Positions 1 to 6,111 of a DNA stretch of 12,839 bases are shown one piece after another. Made by a program: the position numbers and the translations under genes. The notes under the pieces are model-generated. The model saw only the letters and a program-made list of their open reading frames with translations. It was not told the origin of the DNA and did not search any database. Position 1 is the stretch's first letter. Each line of letters begins with the position of its first letter. The stretch comes from CAYZZU01 sp964483105 (GTDB taxonomy: Bacteria > CG2-30-53-67). Where the stretch lies: NCBI GenBank assembly GCA_964483105.1, contig CAYZZU010000052.1, forward strand, positions 1 to 12,839, written 5' to 3'.

Positions 1-55
1 CTGGAGTCCCGATTTTTCATCCAGACCCTTGATCTTCCACCCTTCGACCACCTTC
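1..55. repeat. 55-bp exact repeat shared with 5545-5599
   Basis: Bases 1-55 are identical to 5545-5599. Bases 212-258 (47 bp) equal 5756-5802, and 323-359 (37 bp) equal 5867-5903. The offset is always 5544, which is also the offset between the two ATG codons, so the two receptor genes align with no indel over the visible 453 bases. This is a paralogous gene duplication, not a mobile repeat. Confidence 0.93.
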
Positions 56-453
56 CGAAAAGAAGCAAGGTATTGTTCCGCATTCTGAAGAATATTATCT
101 ACTGCCTTGATATCCTCTTCATGGCCGGCGGACTTTTCGAGGACCCTCATCTTTTCAGCCTCCCCTGCCAGCTGCTTCATCCAATGAGTGACCTTGTCGG
201 CGTATTGAAGATCCTTCCGGGCCAGGAAGTCCTTCTCCGCCCTGCGGGCCTGCAGCATGAATTCTCCGATCCTGAACGCATGGGTCTTGCTCTCATCCTC
301 ATTATCCAGAAGATACTGGTACTCATGAAGCGCCTTGGACAAAGTGCTGTGGTACTGCCTGACCACGACCAGAAGCAGCAATCCCACCAGGCCGAACCCG
401 ATTCCGAGTTTCTTCCAGAATTGAAGGTTGTTGTACACCCGTCGTATACCCAT
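1..453 (-). CDS. Methyl-accepting chemotaxis protein, N-terminal part only (runs off left edge)
   Basis: The frame is open from an ATG at 453 to base 1: 151 codons with no stop, so only the N-terminus is visible. It starts MGIRRVYNNLQFWKKLG, followed by one hydrophobic membrane segment (about residues 12-33). A helical periplasmic domain with the motif QARRAEKDFLAR (about 68-79) then begins, as in HBM-type (helical bimodular) receptor sensors. The protein aligns without a gap to the first 151 residues of the receptor at 3673-5997, about 70 % identical. A purine-rich AGAGGAGAGGAG stretch lies just before the ATG. It follows cheR by 66 bases on the same strand, so it is probably the next operon gene. 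A HAMP and a signalling hairpin are expected outside the window but not seen. Being a chemoreceptor is secure from the paralogy; the ligand is unknown. Confidence 0.9.
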   Translation of the reverse strand, partial: MGIRRVYNNLQFWKKLGIGFGLVGLLLLVVVRQYHSTLSKALHEYQYLLDNEDESKTHAFRIGEFMLQARRAEKDFLARKDLQYADKVTHWMKQLAGEAEKMRVLEKSAGHEEDIKAVDNILQNAEQYLASFRKVVEGWKIKGLDEKSGLQ

Positions 454-501
454 TTCTCCTCTCCTCTCTTCTGTAGCACGGCGTTATTCTTGCAACCCCC
501 C

Positions 502-515
502 CCATGACTTCATGG
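502..515. repeat. Short perfect dyad in the gap between cheR and the left-edge receptor
   Basis: CCATGA-CT-TCATGG is a 6-bp inverted repeat, overlapped by a run of eight C residues (496-503) that reads as G8 in the sense of the operon. No T-run follows, so it is not a convincing intrinsic terminator. It may be only a weak structure just after the cheR stop codon, or chance. Confidence 0.3.
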
Positions 516-519
516 TGAT

Positions 520-1383
520 TTAGACCACCCGGTAGACTGTCGGCGCCACCTGGACCAGGGGAATATCCATTCCGTTGAGCGTCTCTGAATGCCCCATGAA
601 GAGGTACCCCTTTGCGGACAACCGGTCACTGAGCCGGCTTAAAAGTATTTCCTGTGTGGGCCGGTCGAAATAGATAATCACGTTTCTGCAGAAGATGATA
701 TCCATCTTCCCGCGTATCCCGAACTCATCATCCATGAAATTCAACACACGGAAATGAACACGATCCCTCAAACCGGAACTGATTCGCACCAGTTTCTTCT
801 GAGGGTCGCGGCTTTTCAGGAGGTATTTCTTCTTGAACAACGGAGGAATCGGGTTCGCCGTCTCTTCGCTGTAGATGCCTCTCCGGGCCGTCTCAATCGC
901 CCCCCGGGAGATATCGGTTCCAAGGATTGAAAAATCGAAACCGGGATGTCCCTCGGCAAAATCCTGAATCACCATAGCCAGGGTATAGGGTTCCTCCCCG
1001 GTTGAGCAACCCGCACTCCAGACCCTGAGCCTTTTCCTGATTCCGGTTGCTTCGCGACATACAAGCTCTGGAAGCGCCGACCGGACCAGGTACTCAAAAT
1101 GTGACGGTTCCCGGAAAAAATCGGTCTTGTGCGTGGTCACCAGGTCAATCATCCGGTCCAGCTCATGCCTGACTCCTTCAGGACTGAGCACATATTCCAG
1201 ATACTGGCCGAAGGAATGCATCTTCAGGACACGCAACCTTTTCTGAAGACGCCCCTGAAGCATCGTCCTCTTGGCGGGAGGCATTTTCACGCCGAATTCA
1301 CTCTGAATGAGCTCACGGAACCGCTTGAATTCCCGGTCCGACATGGGGTTCGGTTGAGGATTCCGGAGACAGGTCTTTCCCAT
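520..1383 (-). CDS. cheR: CheR, chemoreceptor glutamate methyltransferase
   Basis: CheR transfers methyl groups from S-adenosylmethionine to glutamates on the receptor signalling helices, setting adaptation. The product is 287 aa, the usual CheR size. Visible signatures are an N-terminal helical domain (about 14-80), VTTHKTDFFRE (82-92), the SAM-binding loop VWSAGCSTGEEPYT (121-134), GTDIS (155-159), the FCRNVIIYFD strand (231-240) and GHSETL (264-269). The segment around 187-217 aligns without gaps to my recollection of the beta-subdomain of enterobacterial CheR, the part that binds receptor pentapeptides. The ATG at 1383 was chosen because GGGAG lies 9 bases upstream (1393-1397). An upstream extension to 1518 would overlap cheW by 101 bases and adds low-complexity residues unlike CheR. 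An ATG at 1344 has no good ribosome site. It lies 34 bases after cheW, in the same operon. Confidence 0.95.
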   Translation of the reverse strand: MGKTCLRNPQPNPMSDREFKRFRELIQSEFGVKMPPAKRTMLQGRLQKRLRVLKMHSFGQYLEYVLSPEGVRHELDRMIDLVTTHKTDFFREPSHFEYLVRSALPELVCREATGIRKRLRVWSAGCSTGEEPYTLAMVIQDFAEGHPGFDFSILGTDISRGAIETARRGIYSEETANPIPPLFKKKYLLKSRDPQKKLVRISSGLRDRVHFRVLNFMDDEFGIRGKMDIIFCRNVIIYFDRPTQEILLSRLSDRLSAKGYLFMGHSETLNGMDIPLVQVAPTVYRVV

Positions 1384-1417
1384 GACGGACAACTCCCGGG
1401 AGAATATTGCCGAGGAT

Positions 1418-1918
1418 TCAGTCCTCCTCCTCCCCCTCAGCCAGGACATCCCGGACCTCCACCAGTTCATCGGTTGAGAAGATCTTGTCAATATCCAGGA
1501 TGATGATAAAATCTTCATCCCGCTTTCCCATCCCCTGGATAAATTCCGTGTTCAGTTTGGTACCGATCTTCGGAGCGGGTTCGATCCGATCCGGATCGAG
1601 TTCCATCACCTCCCGCACCGAATCAACCAGGGCGCCCAGAACCGTATCTTCCTCAAGATTCACCTCAACGATCACAATGCAGGTATTCACGGTTTTCTCG
1701 ATCGCGTCCATCCCGAATCTTGCCCGCATATCGACCACGGGCACCACACTCCCCCGGAGATTGATCACACCCAGCATAAACTCCGGCGTCCGGGGGATCC
1801 TGGTGACGGTTGTGAACTCCAGCACCTCCCGAACCTTGGAAATCTCCAGCGCGAAAACCTCCTCACCCAACTGAAAGGTCAGATATTGGGCCGTCTCCGT
1901 CATTTCCTCTACCACCAT
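1418..1918 (-). CDS. cheW: CheW, chemotaxis coupling protein
   Basis: CheW bridges receptor tips to the P5 domain of CheA at the cytoplasmic face of the membrane. The 166-aa product is a single CheW/SH3-like domain. It has the N-terminal strand QYLTFQLGEEVFALEISKV, the helix-strand region REVLEF...TRIPRTPEFMLGVINLRGSVVPVVDMR (the conserved GVINLRG segment), and the C-terminal half with TEFIQGMGKRDEDFIIILDIDKIF. The last residues (GEEEED-like) form a short acidic tail. The ATG at 1918 has a strong AAGGAG eight bases upstream. It lies 44 bases after the preceding receptor and 34 bases before cheR. It is the only coupling protein in the window, so it presumably serves all the receptors here. Confidence 0.96.
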   Translation of the reverse strand: MVVEEMTETAQYLTFQLGEEVFALEISKVREVLEFTTVTRIPRTPEFMLGVINLRGSVVPVVDMRARFGMDAIEKTVNTCIVIVEVNLEEDTVLGALVDSVREVMELDPDRIEPAPKIGTKLNTEFIQGMGKRDEDFIIILDIDKIFSTDELVEVRDVLAEGEEED

Positions 1919-1962
1919 AATCGTGACTCCTTTTTGAAAGAGATGACTTTTCCACCGCTGTT

Positions 1963-3654
1963 TCAGAAGCTTTCAAATTCCCGGTCCTGCCCATCCTCTT
2001 CATTCTTCATCTCAATTTCATACCCCGGGGAGTGCTGCTGCACCTCTCCCACCGCCCGGGGCCGACTGGTTGCCCCGGTCAGGGCTTCGTGCTCTTTTTC
2101 ATGCAGGACATGGGTAAGGTGGGCAATACGTGTTCCGACCGTTTGGGTCTGCACCGACCTGTTTGACACAGCCGTCTTTTCCTTTCCAGTATCGATCTTG
2201 AAAAATTCAATTCTGCCCTGAAGTTGTTCCGACTGCGCGGCCATCTCCTCGGAGGCCGCGGCGTTCTGCTGAATCACCTGGTCCAGTTGCTGAATCGCCT
2301 GGTTGATCTGCCCGGCTCCGACATTCTGCTCGTTGCTCGCCGCATTGATCTCCTGCACCAGTTCCGCCGTCTTCTGAATATCGGGAACGATCTTTGTCAG
2401 CATTTCCCCGGCCCTCCCGGCCACTTCCACACTGGAGGTGGAGAGTTCACTGATCTCGGCCGCGGCGGTCTGGCTTCTCTCCGCGAGCTTTCGTACCTCG
2501 GCGGCCACAACGGCGAACCCCTTGCCGTGCTCACCAGCCCGGGCCGCCTCGATCGCCGCATTCAAGGCCAGAAGATTCGTCTGCCGGGCGATTTCCTCGA
2601 TGATCGAGATCTTTCCGGCAATTTCATTCATGGCAGCCACGGTCTCTTCCACGGCCTTCCCCCCCCGCCTGGCGTCTTCCGCTGATTTCACGGCGATTTT
2701 CTCGGTCTGCCGGGCATTGTCGGCATTCTGCTGGATGTTTGCGGCCATTTCTTCCATGGAGGAAGAGGCCTCTTCGGCCGCCGCCGCCTGCTCGGTCGCC
2801 CCCTGGGACATCTCCTGCGCCATGGATGACAGATTCTCTCCCGCGGCCGTCACGTCGGAGACGATCCCCTTGAGTCGCTTGACCATATCGTTTAAGGCTG
2901 CCGCTAATTGACCGAATTCATCCTTTTGGTCCAGATCCACCTGCCGCGTGAGATCCCCTTCCGCCATTCCCAGCGCGAACGCCTTGCTTTTTGCCAGGGG
3001 ACGGGTGATGGACATGGTCAGGACCAGACTGCATAAGAAGACAACCAGGAAGGATACCAGGCAGGCCACGAGAACGTTCATCTTCAGCCCCCCCACCTTC
3101 TTGACGATTCCGTCCATCATGTCGTTCATTTCCCGGGTCTGTTCCTTGACAAAGGGAAGCAGCTCTCCGGAAAGTTTCTGCGCCTTCCGGTCAAAGTCCC
3201 CCATGAGGCGGTTTCCCATCCTGGGGCCGCCCTTAACATAGGCCCTGGCCATCTTTTTCCCCATGACGTAGTAATCATCCAGGCACTCCTGCAAGACCTT
3301 CAGTTTCCGAAGTCCGGCGGTATTCTGCTCCTCCTCGTACATCTTCCGGAACCGGCCCACTCCGGACAGAAAGGACTGGTAGTGCTTTTCCGCCTCTTTG
3401 AAACCGTCGTCAAGCCCGTCTCTCGCACGTGTCGCCGAAATGTCAGACAGGAACTGTTGGATCTGTACGACATCGAGCTGCATCTGCTGGGCCAACATCG
3501 CAAAAGCCACACTCTCATCCCGGGCCTGTTCGGCATACCGGGTGACATGCCGACTGATTACCGCTGTCCTGTAACCGATTCCCACGATCATCAAAAGAGG
3601 AATCAGGAAAGCGATCAGAATTTTTGTGCGGACCTTCATGTTTTTCCAGATCAT
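1963..3654 (-). CDS. Methyl-accepting chemotaxis protein, four-helix-type sensor, 34H-type hairpin
   Basis: Transmembrane chemoreceptor of 563 aa. It has TM1 (about 8-29), a periplasmic helical domain of about 160 residues (30-190), TM2 (about 193-214), HAMP (about 216-268), a signalling hairpin with its tip around 353-393 (EEIARQTNLLALNAAIEAAR and on), and a flexible tail ending in EFESF. The sensor carries QLDVVQIQQFLSDISATR...GLDDGF, a pattern I recall in deltaproteobacterial receptors of 4HB type; the ligand is unknown. The tail end fits the x-[HFYW]-x-x-[HFYW] CheR-tether consensus. The signalling part is almost identical to that of the upstream receptor but lacks seven residues on each helix near HAMP and near the C-helix end. 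An ATG at 3654 is preferred over GTG at 3657 because AGGAGG (3662-3667) lies seven bases from it. Only 18 bases separate it from the preceding stop codon. Confidence 0.96.
   Translation of the reverse strand: MIWKNMKVRTKILIAFLIPLLMIVGIGYRTAVISRHVTRYAEQARDESVAFAMLAQQMQLDVVQIQQFLSDISATRARDGLDDGFKEAEKHYQSFLSGVGRFRKMYEEEQNTAGLRKLKVLQECLDDYYVMGKKMARAYVKGGPRMGNRLMGDFDRKAQKLSGELLPFVKEQTREMNDMMDGIVKKVGGLKMNVLVACLVSFLVVFLCSLVLTMSITRPLAKSKAFALGMAEGDLTRQVDLDQKDEFGQLAAALNDMVKRLKGIVSDVTAAGENLSSMAQEMSQGATEQAAAAEEASSSMEEMAANIQQNADNARQTEKIAVKSAEDARRGGKAVEETVAAMNEIAGKISIIEEIARQTNLLALNAAIEAARAGEHGKGFAVVAAEVRKLAERSQTAAAEISELSTSSVEVAGRAGEMLTKIVPDIQKTAELVQEINAASNEQNVGAGQINQAIQQLDQVIQQNAAASEEMAAQSEQLQGRIEFFKIDTGKEKTAVSNRSVQTQTVGTRIAHLTHVLHEKEHEALTGATSRPRAVGEVQQHSPGYEIEMKNEEDGQDREFESF
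2450..2517. repeat. 68-bp exact match to 4181-4248 in the signalling-tip coding region
   Basis: Bases 2450-2517 equal 4181-4248 exactly. Both encode the same part of the hairpin tip, in adjacent receptor genes, and near-identical sequence continues on both sides. The haem receptor gene shares a shorter exact tract over the same tip (about 34 bp near 9385-9420). This reflects paralogy, possibly with gene conversion. Confidence 0.9.
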
Positions 3655-3661
3655 CACCGAT

Positions 3662-3667
3662 CCTCCT
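3662..3667 (-). promoter_or_regulatory. Ribosome binding site AGGAGG deciding the receptor start at 3654
   Basis: AGGAGG (reads cctcct on the plus strand) is seven bases from the ATG at 3654 and only four from the GTG at 3657. Spacing therefore favours the ATG. The site lies in the 18-base gap after the upstream receptor's stop codon. Confidence 0.85.
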
Positions 3668-3672
3668 CTTGA

Positions 3673-5997
3673 TCAATAATTTTCGAATTCAGGATCTCCC
3701 GTCTCTTTCTCATCCTTCAATTCGATGGAACACCCCAGGGAAGGATGCGCCTCTCCCGCTGCCCGGGATTGGGCCATACCGGTCGCCATGTCCCGCGCCT
3801 TCTCGTGAAGATTCCGTGTGAGCCGGGAGACAGGAGGATGAGATGGAACCTCTTTCCGGGGCAAGGCTTTCTCCGGGGCCTCGTGTTTTCCATCACTTCC
3901 CTGAAGTTTGAAGAATTCCATGGTACCCTGAAGCTGTTCGGCCTGGGCCGCCAGTTCCTCGGATGTGGAGGCCATCTCCTCGGAGGCCGCGGCGTTCTGC
4001 TGAATCACTTGGTCCAGTTGCTGAATCGCCTTGTTGATCTGCTCGGCGCCCGCGTTCTGTTCACTACTCGCCGCATTGATCTCCTGCACCAGTTCCGCCG
4101 TTTTCTGAATATCGGGAACGATCTTTGTCAACATTTCCCCGGCCTTCTCGGCCACCTCCACGCTGGCACCGGACAACTGGCTGATCTCGGCCGCGGCGGT
4201 CTGGCTTCTCTCCGCGAGCTTTCGTACCTCGGCGGCCACAACGGCGAATCCCTTGCCGTGCTCACCCGCCCGGGCCGCCTCGATCGCCGCGTTTAAGGCC
4301 AGCAGATTCGTCTGCCGGGCGATTTCCTCAATGATCGAGATCTTGTCGGCGATCTCCTTCATGGCATTCACTGTATTGGTCACCGCGTTCCCGCCGGCCC
4401 GGGCGTCCTCCGCCGACTTCACGGCAATCTTCTCGGTCTGCCGGGCGTTGTCGGCATTCTGCTGGATATTGGAAGCCATCTCCTCCATGGAAGAGGAAAC
4501 CTCTTCGGCGGCCGCGGCCTGCTCGGTCGCCCCCTGGGACATCTGTTCCGACGTCGCTGAAAGTTCCTGGCTCCCGGAAGCCACGCTGCCGGCGGCCGAG
4601 CGGATGTCGCTCACCACTTCCCTTAATTTCTCCACGGCCCCTTTGAGTGTCCTCGCCATGATCCCGATCTCATCGGAACTGTCGATCGTCAATTCCGCCG
4701 TCAGGTCCCCCTCACCAAACCGCTTGGTGAAATTCAGGATCTCGATCACCGGTCCGGAGACGGAACGGGTGATGATGACGGCAAAGACCACCCCGATCAG
4801 GAGCGCGATCAACGCGATTCCGAACGCCACCCCCGCACTCTTCTCCGCGTCGGCATTCGTCCTGTCCGCGGTGCTCTTCATGCTCTTCTCCGTGTCTTCG
4901 ACATAGGCCTTCACGACCGGCTCGATCTGATGAACCGCCGAGCGCATCCCGGCAATGGACTGTGCGATTTCCTGATTCTGGTCAACCAGGGCGTGAAAAT
5001 CCTTTTTGTAGAGATTCAAAGATTCCAGGAGCCGCCCCTGGTCATTCTTCGAAATACCGGACGCGTTGATCTTCTCCCGGATCCTTTCGGCCACGCGGTC
5101 GAGTTTCGTGACATACTTCGGGGCCGTCCGGAGGAGATAGTCCTTTTCGTGCCGCCGGAGCAGCAGATAATCCGCCATAATGCCGGGGATCCAGTTTGCG
5201 TTCAGGGTCTTCTCGATTTGATGCGCGGAATCCCGAAAGACGCCCAGGCTCGCGTCCCGTATCGAACGGCCCTTCCGAACACCGGCCATGCGATCAAAGG
5301 CCGCCTCATAATCAGCGATCTCTTTCCCTAATTGTCTCTTCAGGTCGGAATCCAGGCTGGAGCCGTCCAGATCTCTTCGAAAGGAACTCAGGACGCTGTG
5401 GAGCCTGTCGGCGTATTTCTTCTCGCCCCGCAGCAGGAAGTCCTTTTCCGCCCTTCTGGCCTGCAGCAGATCGACCTTGAGAGATCCGACTTCAAAATTC
5501 CTGAACTTTTTTTCCATGGCGTGAGCGGCATCCCGGAACGCCCCCTGGAGTCCCGATTTTTCATCCAGACCCTTGATCTTCCACCCTTCGACCACCTTCT
5601 GAAAAGAGCTGGTATACTGCTTCGCGGCCCGGAGGATCCCCTCCACCGCCTTGACATCGTCTTCGTGGCCGGAGGCCTGTTCCAGCGCCTTCAATTGCTC
5701 CGCTTCCGAGATCAGTTGATCCACATAGGTTTTGACTTTACCGGCATATTGGACGTCCTTCCGGGCCAGGAAGTCCTTCTCCGCCCTGCGGGCCTGCAGC
5801 ATCAAGACCTCGATTCGAAGCCCCCGGCTCTTCATCACATCCTCGCCATTCAGTAAATAGTTGTATTCATGAAGCGCCTTGGACAAAGTGCTGTGGTACT
5901 GCCAAACCACCCCGAAGAGAAGCAATCCGACCAGACCGAACCCCACCCCGAGCTTTTTCCAGATCTGCATATTGTTGTAAGATTGTCGAATACCCAT
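3673..5997 (-). CDS. Methyl-accepting chemotaxis protein with triple-repeat HBM-like helical sensor
   Basis: Chemoreceptor of 774 aa, long for the family. It has TM1 (about 12-33), a periplasmic helical region of about 350 residues (34-387), TM2 (388-410), HAMP (411-463), a signalling hairpin with its tip at about 557-597, and a 75-residue flexible tail ending in EFENY, a CheR-tether-like pentapeptide. The sensor contains the HBM-type motif three times: QARRAEKDFLAR (68-79), QARRAEKDFLLR (179-190) and LLRRHEKDYLLR (279-290). A second motif follows each copy: FRDAAHAME (154-162), FRDSAHQIE (254-262) and a decayed MRSAVHQIE (351-359). HBM receptors studied so far bind small organic acids, but the ligand here cannot be predicted. 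The ATG at 5997 has GGGAG seven bases upstream. It sits 114 bases after cheA and 18 bases before the next receptor. Confidence 0.96.
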   Translation of the reverse strand: MGIRQSYNNMQIWKKLGVGFGLVGLLLFGVVWQYHSTLSKALHEYNYLLNGEDVMKSRGLRIEVLMLQARRAEKDFLARKDVQYAGKVKTYVDQLISEAEQLKALEQASGHEDDVKAVEGILRAAKQYTSSFQKVVEGWKIKGLDEKSGLQGAFRDAAHAMEKKFRNFEVGSLKVDLLQARRAEKDFLLRGEKKYADRLHSVLSSFRRDLDGSSLDSDLKRQLGKEIADYEAAFDRMAGVRKGRSIRDASLGVFRDSAHQIEKTLNANWIPGIMADYLLLRRHEKDYLLRTAPKYVTKLDRVAERIREKINASGISKNDQGRLLESLNLYKKDFHALVDQNQEIAQSIAGMRSAVHQIEPVVKAYVEDTEKSMKSTADRTNADAEKSAGVAFGIALIALLIGVVFAVIITRSVSGPVIEILNFTKRFGEGDLTAELTIDSSDEIGIMARTLKGAVEKLREVVSDIRSAAGSVASGSQELSATSEQMSQGATEQAAAAEEVSSSMEEMASNIQQNADNARQTEKIAVKSAEDARAGGNAVTNTVNAMKEIADKISIIEEIARQTNLLALNAAIEAARAGEHGKGFAVVAAEVRKLAERSQTAAAEISQLSGASVEVAEKAGEMLTKIVPDIQKTAELVQEINAASSEQNAGAEQINKAIQQLDQVIQQNAAASEEMASTSEELAAQAEQLQGTMEFFKLQGSDGKHEAPEKALPRKEVPSHPPVSRLTRNLHEKARDMATGMAQSRAAGEAHPSLGCSIELKDEKETGDPEFENY

Positions 5998-6090
5998 ACG
6001 TTTTCTCCCTGAATTGAGTTCGTTGGTATCGTCGGAGTCACCCGCACGTCCAACCCAATCACCCCGATCGGCTTGTTTCAGCGGGGGAAT

Positions 6091-6103
6091 GGGGTCTGAC
6101 CCC
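6091..6103. repeat. GGGGTC-T-GACCCC dyad between cheA and the receptor
   Basis: A 13-base perfect hyphenated palindrome with 6-bp arms lies eight bases after the cheA stop, in the longest gap inside the che run (5998-6111). No T-run follows in either direction, so it is not a classical terminator. I recall similar GGGGTCAGACCCC sequences being common in dispersed repeat elements of several bacteria. That identity is inference only. Confidence 0.45.
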
Positions 6104-6111
6104 CTCCTGCG

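Noticed and set aside
1384..1518. N-terminal extension of CheR to an ATG at 1518
   Set aside because: It would overlap cheW by 101 bases and adds residues unlike CheR, while ATG 1383 has GGGAG at good spacing.
6025..6053. Possible minus-strand promoter TTGGAC-N17-GATACC ahead of the triple-module receptor
   Set aside because: The -10 is poor and the gene sits in a run that can be read from upstream. The spacing alone is not enough to call it.
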